Assembly (NCBI GenBank): GCA_965223835.1
Contig: CBDCXQ010000001.1
Span: forward strand, 2,232,001-2,296,000
From: CAVYXZ01 sp965223835
Lineage (GTDB): Bacteria > Chloroflexota > Anaerolineae > Aggregatilineales > Phototrophicaceae
Direction: 5' to 3'
Length of the DNA: 64,000 nucleotides
Under the pieces are notes generated by a model. That model made no database searches, was not told where the DNA came from, and worked only from the letters and a program-made list of their open reading frames with translations. Position numbers and translations under genes: made by a program. Shown piece after piece: positions 17,100 to 26,357 of this stretch (within the stretch, counting starts at the first letter, position 1; each line of letters opens with the position of its first letter).

Positions 17100-17705
17100 T
17101 TAATCCCAGACCGGTGGTTTGGCAGTGTAAGGGTCTTTAGGGGATCGGTCTTCTGACAGGGATGTTTGATTGCGAGACGCTAGCCATTCAATCGCATCCG
17201 CTAAATGCTCGTCGGCAATATGGTGGTCGCCACGCGCTACTCGGATATGATGTGCCCGTAATAAAACCTCGGCGTGAGTGGAGCCTACCGGCGGCTCGAA
17301 TTTGTAAGTTGCACATTCGATTAACTGGCCGAGTGGGTCCCTGAAATAAATTGAATCCATGAAACCCCGGTCAATTTCGCCAGTGTGGGAGATGCCACGC
17401 TCATCCAGTCGTTTGGTGATTTGGGTATAGGTTGCCCGCGCGACATTGAAGGCCAGGTGGTGCAAATTGCCAATGCCTTCCGGGTTGCGGGCCGAATCGG
17501 GCGTGCGCTGCTCATTGGTGAAAACCGTAATCAACCGACCGTCGCCGGGGTCAAAATATAAGTGACTTTCTTCGGGAACGTCCAGATTGGGCTGCTCAAA
17601 GATAAACGGCATCCCCAGAACTCCCTCCCAGAAATCAATGCTGGTTTGGCGATCAGCACCGATCATGGTGATATGGTGAACGCCCTGTGTCTGGATTTTT
17701 TTCAT
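17100..17705 (-). CDS. VOC-superfamily protein (glyoxalase / ring-cleaving dioxygenase-like)
   Basis: This protein of about 201 residues has two beta-alpha-beta-beta-beta modules. The first has GVHHITMIGADRQTSIDFWEG and ends ESHLYFDPGDGRL; the second has IGNLHHLAFNV and SIYFRDPLGQLIECATY. The His and Glu positions of the VOC metal site are present (HH near residue 11, HH near 90 and the Glu in IECATY). It resembles extradiol dioxygenase-like proteins more than lactoylglutathione lyase. The start is taken at the ATG at 17705, with AGAGAG upstream. It leads an operon with thiolase and CoA-transferase, which fits an aromatic or beta-keto-acid pathway, but the reaction is unknown. Confidence 0.82.
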   Translation of the reverse strand: MKKIQTQGVHHITMIGADRQTSIDFWEGVLGMPFIFEQPNLDVPEESHLYFDPGDGRLITVFTNEQRTPDSARNPEGIGNLHHLAFNVARATYTQITKRLDERGISHTGEIDRGFMDSIYFRDPLGQLIECATYKFEPPVGSTHAEVLLRAHHIRVARGDHHIADEHLADAIEWLASRNQTSLSEDRSPKDPYTAKPPVWD

Positions 17706-18052
17706 TATCACTAGCTCTCTGCTCAATTACATATAGACCGATAGTATGCTGCATTTTTCAGGCATCAGGATAACACCCTGTGTCATATTTGCCAGCTTTT
17801 GTCCCGACGAGACTTAGAGCAAACGATTGTGGCACTGGTTATCCAGATGTTGGTCGCGAGAATCTGCCAATTCCTTCCGGTAGCCCTTTAGATTGTTCTG
17901 GAGGATATGATGTCTGTCAGGTGACAAGGGGACGAATATACCCTGCTTCGGTTGCCTCACATCGGTAGTCTATAGATAGGATTTCTCCAATTTGTGTGCA
18001 TAACATAAAACGGGGTAGAGGGGTATGCAGGAGCAACAGTAAAGGTTCTATT
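17706..18052. other. Divergent intergenic region between VOC and nifJ
   Basis: No credible gene is seen. The region must hold promoters for both directions, but I see no pair of boxes near consensus with correct spacing. An AAAGG ribosome site precedes the nifJ ATG at the right-hand end. Confidence 0.5.
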
Positions 18053-21000
18053 ATGACGCAACGAGAATATACAACGATTGACGGTAATGAGGCAGTTGCC
18101 CGCATTGCCTACAAAACGAACGAGGTCATCGGAATATACCCGATAACACCAGCTTCACCGATGGGAGAGTGGGCGGATGCCTGGGCTGCATCGGGGCAAC
18201 CGAATCTATGGGGAACGGTTCCTCACGTCGTTGAAATGCAAAGTGAGGCCGGGGCGGCTGGTGCTGTCCACGGGGCGCTTCAGGCTGGGTCCATGACGAC
18301 GACGTTTACAGCATCACAGGGGCTACTGCTGATGTTGCCCAACATGTACAAGATCGCCGGTGAATTGACGCCGGCTGTATTCCACATTGCAGCACGGTCG
18401 GTTGCGGCTCAGGCACTCTCGATTTTTGGCGATCATAGTGATGTAATGGCGGCCCGTGCAACTGGATGGGCATTGCTGGCATCCGGGTCGGTGCAGGAGG
18501 CTCATGATTTTGCCCTGATTGCCCAGGCCGCTACGCTCAAGACTCGCTTACCATTCCTGCACTTTTTTGATGGTTTCCGCACATCCCATGAAATTTCGAA
18601 GATCGAACTGCTGGCCGACGATGATTTACGGTCACTGCTTGATGACGACCTGATTTTTGAACACCGGACGCGCGCACTGTCGCCCGATCATCCGGTGATC
18701 CGGGGCACCGCGCAGAATCCTGATGTTTTCTTCCAGGCGCGTGAGACTGTTAATTCTTTTTATCTTGACTGTCCGACGACTGTCCAGGCAGTCATGGATG
18801 ATTTTGCCAGCTTAACCGGACGCCAGTATCAACTGTTTGAGTATTATGGTGCGCCTGATGCAGAGCGGGTCATCGTGATGATGGGCTCTGGTGCAGAAAC
18901 TGCCCATGAAACGGTTGACTATCTCAATGCTCAGGGGGAGAAGGTTGGCGTACTTAAAGTTCGGCTTTATCGTCCATTTGCCAGTCAACGCTTTGTTGAA
19001 TCATTGCCGGTAACGACCAAAGCGATCGCGGTGCTGGATCGAACCAAAGAGCCGGGCAGTGGCGGTGAACCACTCTATCTGGATTGTATCAACGCGCTGT
19101 ATGAGGGCCAGTCCAGTGGCTGGGGTGATTTTGCGAAATTGCCAAAAGTTATTGGCGGGCGCTATGGCCTGTCCTCCAAAGAGTTTAGCCCGGCAATGGT
19201 CAAGGCGGTATTCGATAATCTTGCCGATGAAACACCTAAAAATCATTTTACGGTTGGTATCAACGACGATGTGACTCATACCAGCCTCGATTATGATCCG
19301 GATTTTGTCACTGAACCGGATAACGTCGTGCGGGCGCTGTTTTACGGCCTCGGCTCTGATGGAACTGTTGGGGCGAACAAAAACTCTATCAAGATCATCG
19401 GTGAAAACACCGATAATTATGCACAGGGTTACTTCGTTTACGACTCAAAGAAATCGGGGGCAATGACGGTTTCCCATCTGCGCTTTGGGCCAGACCCCAT
19501 TCGCTCCAGCTATTTGCTGACGCAGACGAGTTTTGTGGCCTGTCACCAACCCATTTTCCTCGAGCGCTACGATATGCTGAAATCCATTGTTCCCGGCGGC
19601 ACGTTCCTGTTGAACTCCGCTTTTGGCCCGGAAGAAGTCTGGGACCAACTGCCACGCTCAATGCAGGCGCAAATCATCGAGAAGGATATTCAGTTTTTTG
19701 TGATTGATGCCTATAAAGTGGCGGGCGACGCCGGGATGCGCGGACGTATCAACACCGTTATGCAGGTGTGTTTCTTCGCGATCTCTGGTGTGCTGCCCCG
19801 CGACAAAGCAATAGAGGAAATCAAGCAAGCCATCCGTAAGACTTACGGTAGCAAGGGCGAAAACATCGTCCAGATGAACTTGCGGGCTGTTGATAGTACG
19901 CTGGAACATCTGCATGAGGTCGCTGTGCCTGAACTGGTGACCAGTGTAATTGAGCGTACAGCACCGATTCCGGCAGAGGCACCAGCATTTGTTCAAGGTG
20001 TTCTCGGCAAAATGATTGCCAGCGAAGGTGATTTACTTCCTGTAAGTGCGTTGCCGGTTGATGGCACTTACCCCAGCGGTACAACCCAATGGGAGAAACG
20101 TAATCTGGCTGATGAAATCCCCGTTTGGGATACCGATGTCTGTATTCAGTGCGGCAAGTGTGCGATGGTATGTCCCCATGCAGTCATCCGCATCAAAGCC
20201 TATGAACCTGAGTACCTGGAGAATGCGCCAGAAACATTCAAAGCGACCGATGCCCGTGATCGTGAGTGGCAGGATTTGAAGTATACCATTCAGGTTGCAC
20301 CGGAAGACTGTACCGCCTGTGGCATATGCGTCGATGTTTGCCCGGCAAAGAACAAATCGGCAGCGGGTCTCAAGGCAATTAACATGGAACCTCAGCCGCC
20401 GTTGCGGGAACAAGAACGTGAAAATTGGGAGTTTTTCCTTAGTATTCCAGAACTTGATCGAAGGAATATCAAGGTCAGTAGCATTCGGCAGCAGCAAGTG
20501 CAACAACCCTTATTTGAATTCTCTGGGGCCTGCGCTGGTTGTGGAGAGACTCCCTATATCAAGCTCGTGACCCAGTTGTTTGGCGACCGTACCATCGTTG
20601 CCAACGCCACCGGTTGCTCGTCCATTTATGGTGGTAATCTGCCGACGACGCCCTGGAGCTTCAATGGTGAAGGGCGCGGCCCGGCCTGGGCGAACTCATT
20701 GTTTGAAGACAATGCTGAGTTTGGCCTGGGGATGCGGGTGTCACTTGATAAACAAGAGTCGTATGCCCGTGAACTGGTTAAAAAGCTCGCACCGGCAATT
20801 GGAGAAGATCTCGCGTCAGCGATCCTCAATGCACCACAAACTGACGAAGCTGAGATTTATGAACAGCGTGAGCGCGTTGCTGCACTCAAAGCACAATTGG
20901 AAAATATGGACGGACCTGATGCACAGCAGCTATTGACGCTAGCCGATGTCCTGGTGCAGCGTAGCCTGTGGATTATCGGCGGCGATGGCTGGGCTTACGA

Positions 21001-21640
21001 CATCGGATACGGCGGTCTGGATCATGTTCTTGCCAGCGGGCGGAACGTCAACATCCTGGTACTGGATACTGAGGTGTATTCCAACACCGGTGGTCAGATG
21101 TCGAAAGCTACACCACGAGCGGCGGTTGCCAAATTTGCTGCTGGTGGTAAGCCTGCTGGCAAAAAAGATCTGGGATTAATCGCCATGTCTTATGGCAATG
21201 TCTATGTCGCCCAGGTGGCGATGGGGGCGCGGGATGAACATACTCTGCGCGCGTTTATAGAAGCCGAATCCTACAATGGGCCATCACTCATTATTGCCTA
21301 CAGCCACTGCATCGCGCATGGGATCAACATGAAAACGGCGATGCAAAATCAAAAAGCGATTGTAGCTTCCGGTCAATGGCCGCTATATCGTTATAATCCG
21401 CGCCGGGCTGACGAAGGTGAGAATCCGTTCTCGCTCGATTCGCGCAAGCCAAGCATCCCGGTTCAGAAATTCATGTATATGGAAAACCGCTTTAAGATGT
21501 TGACCATGAGCAAACCAGAGGTCGCAAAAGAGCTGCTGGCTAAAGCACAGGAAGACGTCGATATGCGCTGGGCGCTGTACGAGTACCTGGCATCGCGGTC
21601 ATTTACGCCGACTAATGGGCACGTGGTGGAGGACGAATAA
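18053..21640 (+). CDS. nifJ: Pyruvate:ferredoxin (flavodoxin) oxidoreductase, single-chain
   Basis: This 1195-residue single-chain enzyme oxidises pyruvate and CoA to acetyl-CoA and CO2, passing electrons to ferredoxin or flavodoxin. The N-terminal domain has YPITPASPMGEWAD. Two 4Fe-4S motifs, CIQCGKCAMVCPH (about 696) and CTACGICVDVCPA (about 752), form the ferredoxin-like domain. A third cluster is bound by Cys in GACAGCGET (about 825) plus later Cys. The TPP site includes GGDGWAYDIGYGG (about 976) and DTEVYSNTGGQ. Length is normal. The frame is open for 19 codons upstream, but the ATG at 18053 is preceded by AAAGG and begins the usual MTQREYTTIDGNEA. A DHOD-like gene follows after 2 bp. 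It points to anaerobic or facultative pyruvate metabolism. Confidence 0.96.
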   Translation: MTQREYTTIDGNEAVARIAYKTNEVIGIYPITPASPMGEWADAWAASGQPNLWGTVPHVVEMQSEAGAAGAVHGALQAGSMTTTFTASQGLLLMLPNMYKIAGELTPAVFHIAARSVAAQALSIFGDHSDVMAARATGWALLASGSVQEAHDFALIAQAATLKTRLPFLHFFDGFRTSHEISKIELLADDDLRSLLDDDLIFEHRTRALSPDHPVIRGTAQNPDVFFQARETVNSFYLDCPTTVQAVMDDFASLTGRQYQLFEYYGAPDAERVIVMMGSGAETAHETVDYLNAQGEKVGVLKVRLYRPFASQRFVESLPVTTKAIAVLDRTKEPGSGGEPLYLDCINALYEGQSSGWGDFAKLPKVIGGRYGLSSKEFSPAMVKAVFDNLADETPKNHFTVGINDDVTHTSLDYDPDFVTEPDNVVRALFYGLGSDGTVGANKNSIKIIGENTDNYAQGYFVYDSKKSGAMTVSHLRFGPDPIRSSYLLTQTSFVACHQPIFLERYDMLKSIVPGGTFLLNSAFGPEEVWDQLPRSMQAQIIEKDIQFFVIDAYKVAGDAGMRGRINTVMQVCFFAISGVLPRDKAIEEIKQAIRKTYGSKGENIVQMNLRAVDSTLEHLHEVAVPELVTSVIERTAPIPAEAPAFVQGVLGKMIASEGDLLPVSALPVDGTYPSGTTQWEKRNLADEIPVWDTDVCIQCGKCAMVCPHAVIRIKAYEPEYLENAPETFKATDARDREWQDLKYTIQVAPEDCTACGICVDVCPAKNKSAAGLKAINMEPQPPLREQERENWEFFLSIPELDRRNIKVSSIRQQQVQQPLFEFSGACAGCGETPYIKLVTQLFGDRTIVANATGCSSIYGGNLPTTPWSFNGEGRGPAWANSLFEDNAEFGLGMRVSLDKQESYARELVKKLAPAIGEDLASAILNAPQTDEAEIYEQRERVAALKAQLENMDGPDAQQLLTLADVLVQRSLWIIGGDGWAYDIGYGGLDHVLASGRNVNILVLDTEVYSNTGGQMSKATPRAAVAKFAAGGKPAGKKDLGLIAMSYGNVYVAQVAMGARDEHTLRAFIEAESYNGPSLIIAYSHCIAHGINMKTAMQNQKAIVASGQWPLYRYNPRRADEGENPFSLDSRKPSIPVQKFMYMENRFKMLTMSKPEVAKELLAKAQEDVDMRWALYEYLASRSFTPTNGHVVEDE

Positions 21641-21642
21641 CA

Positions 21643-22635
21643 ATGGATTTGACAACACGCTATCTCGGAAAAGACCTGCGATCACCGCTGGTTGTATCAG
21701 CCTCACCCCTGTCCGAGGAAGTCGCCAACATCAAGCGGATGGAAGATGCAGGGGCCGCCGCAGTTGTTCTTTACTCGCTTTTTGAAGAACAACTGACACA
21801 TGAACAACATGAACTACACCATCATCTGACTTATGGCACGGAAAGTTTCGCTGAGGCATTGACCTATTTCCCGGAGCCAGATACCTTTCATGTCGGCCCA
21901 GATGGCTATTTGGAACATATTCGGCGGGCAAAAGCGGCGGTTGAAATACCGGTCATCGCCAGCCTGAATGGCTCGACGCTGGGTGGTTGGATTGAATTCG
22001 CCAAACAGATTGAGCAGGCAGGAGCCGATGGGCTGGAACTCAATCTATACAACATCCCGACTGACATCAATACGACCGGCGGGGCGGTTGAAAGTCGTTA
22101 CCTGGAAGTCGTAGCAGCCGTGCGCGAGGTTGTTACCATCCCGTTAGCGGTCAAACTGAGTCCATTTTTTAGCAACATGGCAAATATGGCACGACGATTG
22201 GATGATGCCGGGGTGAATGCGCTGGTGCTATTCAATCGCTTTTATCAGCCTGATATTGACCTGGATAACCTTGAGGTTTATCCACATGTGCTGCTCAGCA
22301 CCCCCCAGGATTTGCGCTTGCCCTTGCGTTGGATCGCCATTCTCTATGGTCGTATCCATGCTGACCTGGCAGCAACCAGTGGCGTTCATCAAGCCGATGA
22401 TGTTCTAAAGATGGTAATGGTCGGAGCCAACATCACGATGATGGCGTCGGCCCTGCTCAAAAATGGTATTGACCATTTGCGTGTGATTGAAACTGATCTG
22501 GTGCGCTGGATGGAAGAACATGAATATGAGTCGGTGGAGCAGATGCAAGGCAGCATGAGTCAACAACATGCAGGCGACCCAGGTGCATTTGAGCGGGCGC
22601 AGTATATGCGTGCTTTGACAACCTATCAGGTTTAG
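21643..22635 (+). CDS. Dihydroorotate dehydrogenase-like flavoprotein
   Basis: This 330-residue TIM-barrel protein resembles class 1 dihydroorotate dehydrogenases: DLTTRYLGKDLRSPLVVSASP at the N-terminus, PVIASLNGSTLGGW, DGLELNLYNIP, VKLSPFFSNMANMARRL and a late VGANITMMASALLKNG flavin phosphate region. The catalytic Cys segment of true class 1 enzymes is not evident. Members of this group are commonly found right after nifJ, as here, with 2 bp between the genes. This suggests a redox role linked to PFOR rather than pyrimidine synthesis, but no reaction is established that I can name. A strong terminator follows. Confidence 0.85.
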   Translation: MDLTTRYLGKDLRSPLVVSASPLSEEVANIKRMEDAGAAAVVLYSLFEEQLTHEQHELHHHLTYGTESFAEALTYFPEPDTFHVGPDGYLEHIRRAKAAVEIPVIASLNGSTLGGWIEFAKQIEQAGADGLELNLYNIPTDINTTGGAVESRYLEVVAAVREVVTIPLAVKLSPFFSNMANMARRLDDAGVNALVLFNRFYQPDIDLDNLEVYPHVLLSTPQDLRLPLRWIAILYGRIHADLAATSGVHQADDVLKMVMVGANITMMASALLKNGIDHLRVIETDLVRWMEEHEYESVEQMQGSMSQQHAGDPGAFERAQYMRALTTYQV

Positions 22636-22663
22636 CCGGTCCATTTTCCTCGGATTAGTAACC

Positions 22664-22701
22664 AATCGGCTGGTGATGTGAATGATCATCAGCCGATTTT
22701 T
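22664..22701 (+). terminator. Intrinsic terminator of the nifJ operon
   Basis: AATCGGCTGGTGAT pairs with the later ATCATCAGCCGATT through 14 bp including one G-U pair, with a short loop, and is followed by a run of five T. It lies 28 bp after the stop of the DHOD-like gene. Confidence 0.88.
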
Positions 22702-22727
22702 GTTGTCTGGTTTGTTCTCGCAAGCTT

Positions 22728-22829
22728 ATGCTGACGCAACAGGCGGCTCGGCTAATGAAAATGCAGGATGAAGGCGTTATCATCAACATTAGCGATAGGT
22801 CGGTGGCGAAACGTAAACCGGTCAGCTAG
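22728..22829 (+). pseudogene. Short-chain dehydrogenase remnant
   Basis: This frame reads MLTQQAARLMKMQDEGVIIN followed by ISDRSVAKRKPVS and a stop. It resembles the mid-part of SDR enzymes, where a helix (AARLM) leads into the G-V-I-I-N-I-S strand before the catalytic Ser. The Rossmann glycine motif and the YxxxK motif are both absent, so this is a fragment of a lost gene. Confidence 0.38.
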
Positions 22830-22846
22830 CAAGTAACTGACCGGTT
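22816..22846. repeat. Inverted repeat between convergent genes
   Basis: AACCGGTCAG and CTGACCGGTT form a perfect 10-bp stem around an 11-nt loop. It lies between the nifJ operon and the end of the decahaem cytochrome gene. No T-run follows on either strand, so it is a weak terminator candidate or an RNA-end stabiliser. Confidence 0.5.
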
Positions 22847-22886
22847 CGTTATAAGCTTCAAATTGCGACAGTTGATCGCACCGGCT

Positions 22887-25073
22887 TTAGTTTAGACTTT
22901 CCGCCCTTTCGTAGCTGGCGACTGCATCTTCCCCACCCATCGCTTCCAGGCTGTCGAACAGGATCTGGAGAATGTAACGCGGATTATGGGCGAACGCCCC
23001 GGGATCCTTGGCTACATATTGGTAGTTATAAGCAGCGCGCAGCAAGTTGGGGGTCCAGCTTGCATAACGGGTATCGCGACTGACTTCACCTTCATCAACC
23101 TCACCATTCCCGTTGGCATCAACATACCAATAGGGATAAGCGTGGGGGGCATAGACGACGGGCGTGCCAATGGTATCCGCTGCATAAGCCTGGATTAAGA
23201 CCATAAGCTCGGTATGCAGGGCTTCGATTTCGGCAGCAATGGGTTCTTCCACATCACCATCACCATCGTAGTCGACGGGGTCATCATCGAGCACGTCTTC
23301 GCCACCACGGATCAAGCGTACATCGGCAGCCGATTCAATTTCCACATTCTCATGGCAATCCGCACAATCTTCGAAACGGATTTCTAGCGAATGCTCATTG
23401 TGGCAGTCGTTGCATTCATCAAAGCGGCGGACATGTTCATTTTGACCATTATACTCGTGATCTGCAAACTCGTATGCGCCCTGTGCTTGCGTACCAAACA
23501 GTGTCGCACCCGCGGCAAAGTAGTGTGGGTTGCGGAAGTTCAGCTCTTCTGAGACGTCGTCTGGCCCAACATTAGCCCGTTCGATCGCTGCATTCACGCT
23601 GACAGTTGATTCACGCCCTTGGTGACAACTCAGGCAAGTGTTACTGGCTGCTTCCTCGTCGAATGCCAGGACCGCACCGCTGGGGAAGGTCACTTCAGAC
23701 ACGGGACGCATCAGGAATTCGCCAGTATCAACACCCTCATGGCAGGTTGTGCAACTAAGCGCATCGGATGGTGCCTGAGCAATGAGTGTATTGTGCTCCA
23801 GGAAGAAGGGCAGGCCGTCGGCTGTATGACATTTGGTGCAGGTTGCGCGAACTTCACCGTCTTCGTCCCAATGGCGGAAGGCTTCCGCTGTTGAATCGAA
23901 GTGGCCGGGATCATCACGGCGGGCCTGTCCCAGATCAACCGGCTCACCAATTTCTTGATTGAGCGCGGTGATCGAGTCATAAAGTAGTTCGATGTGATAC
24001 TTAGCATTGTGGGCGAAATTGCCAGGATCTTTTTGTGATACCTGATAATTATAGGTTGCCTGTAACAGCAAGGGTGTAAATGCATTATATGCGTTCGGGA
24101 AAGCCGCTTCACCCTCGTCAACCTCGCCATTGCCATCAGTATCAATGAAGAAGTACGGATAACTGTGAGAGTCGTAGACGATCGGTGTACCAGCCACTTC
24201 AGCCGCGTAGCTCTGAATACCCTGGTAGAGCATCTCTTGAAGGGTTTCGATTTCACCAGCGATACCCTCACGCATGTCGCCATCGCCGTCATAGTCAATC
24301 AGTGACCCTTGCATACGGATGTCGCGCAGGTCGCTTTGACCGGAAACATCTTCATGGCAAGTACTGCACTCATTGACTTTCACTTCCAGTGTATGCGGAT
24401 TATGGCAGTCCACGCAAGTATCGACACCTTCGGTATGCTCAAACCGCATCTGGTAGCCCTGTCCTTCGAACTCATAGCCACCATGAACTTCTGAGCCATA
24501 GAGCGAGGCTGCTGCCGCATAGTAGTGAATATTGATAAATCCTAGATCTTCACTCACCATGTTTATGTCATCGGTCAGCCCAACTTCTTCGATGGCGGCA
24601 TTGACGGCATTGGCAGACGAACGACCCTGATGGCACACCATACAGCGACCAGACTCATTGATGTCGGTTACTTCAACACCTGACGGGAACGTCACGGAAG
24701 TGAGATGGGAGGCCGCGTCATTATGACAGGCATCACAATTGATCACGGTACCCAGCGGCGCAGGGGCGTCAACGGTGCCAACCGCAGAACCATCTGCACC
24801 CAGGAAATCCTGATAGCCCGGCGTGGTATGACAGGTGGCACATCTTTCTGGAACTGCGCCATCTTCATCCCAGTGGATGAAGGCTTCAGCCATCGCGTCA
24901 GCGTGTGGGGAACCAACCCAATCTTCGTAGAAGCTTCCTAAAAATGTTGGCGGCTCACCAACCGGATTGGGCGGGTCATCTTGTGCAGCAACTGGCAATG
25001 CGATTGTAAAAAGCATGATGCCAACCATCAACAATAAAATCCCACCTAAAAGAAATAATCGTTTTTGATGCAT
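22887..25073 (-). CDS. Internally duplicated decahaem c-type cytochrome with EF-hand-like loops
   Basis: This 728-residue exported protein starts MHQKRLFLLGG with a signal peptide ending near ALPVAAQ. It has ten CXXCH motifs: CATCH, CDACH, CMVCH, CVDCH, CSTCH, then CTKCH, CTTCH, CLSCH, CNDCH, CADCH. The two sets align one to one in order, so the protein is a tandem duplication of a pentahaem unit of about 340 residues. Each half also carries DYDGDGD and a full 12-residue EF-hand-like loop (DTDGNGEVDEGE, DANGNGEVDEGE), followed by ATYNYQ or AAYNYQ and KDPGxFAHN. No C-terminal anchor is seen. GAGGGGAGG lies just before the ATG at 25073; a longer reading frame upstream lacks such a site. It is the last gene of a four-gene multihaem cluster and could be the terminal extracellular electron carrier (inference). 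Confidence 0.9.
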   Translation of the reverse strand: MHQKRLFLLGGILLLMVGIMLFTIALPVAAQDDPPNPVGEPPTFLGSFYEDWVGSPHADAMAEAFIHWDEDGAVPERCATCHTTPGYQDFLGADGSAVGTVDAPAPLGTVINCDACHNDAASHLTSVTFPSGVEVTDINESGRCMVCHQGRSSANAVNAAIEEVGLTDDINMVSEDLGFINIHYYAAAASLYGSEVHGGYEFEGQGYQMRFEHTEGVDTCVDCHNPHTLEVKVNECSTCHEDVSGQSDLRDIRMQGSLIDYDGDGDMREGIAGEIETLQEMLYQGIQSYAAEVAGTPIVYDSHSYPYFFIDTDGNGEVDEGEAAFPNAYNAFTPLLLQATYNYQVSQKDPGNFAHNAKYHIELLYDSITALNQEIGEPVDLGQARRDDPGHFDSTAEAFRHWDEDGEVRATCTKCHTADGLPFFLEHNTLIAQAPSDALSCTTCHEGVDTGEFLMRPVSEVTFPSGAVLAFDEEAASNTCLSCHQGRESTVSVNAAIERANVGPDDVSEELNFRNPHYFAAGATLFGTQAQGAYEFADHEYNGQNEHVRRFDECNDCHNEHSLEIRFEDCADCHENVEIESAADVRLIRGGEDVLDDDPVDYDGDGDVEEPIAAEIEALHTELMVLIQAYAADTIGTPVVYAPHAYPYWYVDANGNGEVDEGEVSRDTRYASWTPNLLRAAYNYQYVAKDPGAFAHNPRYILQILFDSLEAMGGEDAVASYERAESLN

Positions 25074-25183
25074 ACGCCTCCCCTCAAGCAAATATAGTAG
25101 GCCACATATTAGGACTGAGGCTTTGATAGATAAGTCCCTTCGTATAATTATGACGCCGTTTTGCCGTTGGCGCATGTGATGAA

Positions 25184-25200
25184 TGTCATATAAATTGACA
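25184..25200. promoter_or_regulatory. Candidate operator palindrome before the decahaem gene
   Basis: TGTCA-N7-TGACA with an AT-rich centre lies in the 129-bp gap between the b-type cytochrome gene and the decahaem gene. The gap is long for a co-transcribed pair, so a second, regulated promoter for the decahaem gene is possible. The regulator family is not identifiable. Confidence 0.3.
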
Positions 25201-25202
25201 AT

Positions 25203-26354
25203 TTAGCTGTCAGAAGTGGTCAATAGGCTGGCGCTCTCAACCGTACTGAGGCTCGTGAACCAGACCCAGAGGTCGGCAATATCATTGTCGCTTACTCTGG
25301 AAGTTGGGAATGCCGGCATCTCCGCCGGACCGCGTCGCACTGCCTGAATAAACGCCTCAAAGCTAATATCCCGGTCAACCAGGGATACACCAATAGGCAA
25401 AGCGCCGCCATCGGCGGTGGCTCCGTGACACGATTGGCATCTAAGATTTTGCCACAGCATGACTCCGGATTGCGCAAGGCCAACCGAGGGATCAATATTT
25501 GTCACAATTGCAGGGTCACGTCGGGGGAGGGTGGTCAGGGGAACGGCAGTTTGTTCAGACGTGATAAACACAACTAACCCACCAACCAGTAGCACGGTAA
25601 CAATGATGGCATACGGCCAGAAAATGCGCTTGCGCCGAGCGATAACTGCTTCTGGTGGGCCGGTTTCAGTTTCGCCACGTTCAATCGTTGCCAACTCTTC
25701 GCCGTGTTCTTCCAGCATGGCTTCGCGTGAAAGGTAGCCGGTGAACATGCTGCGATTAAAGCGGCGAATATGCACATTGTACATATGCCAGATGATGATC
25801 GAAAGGATCGCTAGCAGAGCTTCGGCGCTATGGGCAGCCTGAGCAGCAGGGATTACCGAACCCGGTAATATGGCGGCGGTCGAGATGGGATTCCACAGCA
25901 TGTACCCGGTGATAATCATCACGAGGGTCCCCCACACTACCGCTAGATATTCGGCTTTCTCGCCAAAATTGTAACGTGGTAAATGGGGATGTTCGCGGCG
26001 TAGGCCGAGGTTAAATAATACCCAGTGAATCGCATCGCGGATGTCGCGAATGCCGGGCAACATGGTGGCCCGTTTTCCCAGCACAAACAACTTGTACGAG
26101 ATGACTCCGCCGTGAAATATCGATTCGGCCATCAGAATGGTCGCTAGAATGCGATGGACGATGCGAATGCTCTCGATGCCGCCGAGCATATCAATTACAG
26201 TTTGTGCCCAGGCTTGATCGGCATAGCGCTGCGGCAGGCCCGTTAATGCCAAACCCGTAAATGTGACGAGCAAGACCATATGTTCGAAGCGCTGAACCGG
26301 CGTGAAGCGTCGGTATTTCTCGGCCTGTACGGTAGGTTCGGGCACTGCTGTCAT
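25203..26354 (-). CDS. b-type membrane cytochrome fused to a C-terminal cytochrome c domain
   Basis: This 383-residue protein has an N-terminal di-haem b domain of the FdnI/HydC type. Candidate haem His residues lie in RFEHMVLLV, RIVHRILATI, SIFHGG and WHMYNVHIRRF, across four helices (about 25-205). A fifth helix (about 235-258, YAIIVTVLLVGGLVVFI) leads to an external cytochrome c domain with one CQSCH motif and MPAFP as probable Met ligand. It would exchange electrons with the quinone pool and pass them outward. It sits 3 bp after a nonahaem cytochrome gene. Nonahaem c plus b-type membrane domain is the composition of Geobacter CbcL, here as two genes and with an added c domain (inference). 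Confidence 0.88.
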   Translation of the reverse strand: MTAVPEPTVQAEKYRRFTPVQRFEHMVLLVTFTGLALTGLPQRYADQAWAQTVIDMLGGIESIRIVHRILATILMAESIFHGGVISYKLFVLGKRATMLPGIRDIRDAIHWVLFNLGLRREHPHLPRYNFGEKAEYLAVVWGTLVMIITGYMLWNPISTAAILPGSVIPAAQAAHSAEALLAILSIIIWHMYNVHIRRFNRSMFTGYLSREAMLEEHGEELATIERGETETGPPEAVIARRKRIFWPYAIIVTVLLVGGLVVFITSEQTAVPLTTLPRRDPAIVTNIDPSVGLAQSGVMLWQNLRCQSCHGATADGGALPIGVSLVDRDISFEAFIQAVRRGPAEMPAFPTSRVSDNDIADLWVWFTSLSTVESASLLTTSDS

Positions 26355-26357
26355 AGC

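Noticed and set aside
22816..22846. Second strong terminator between the nifJ and cytochrome operons
   Set aside because: The stem is perfect but there is no T-run on either strand, so it is listed only as an inverted repeat.
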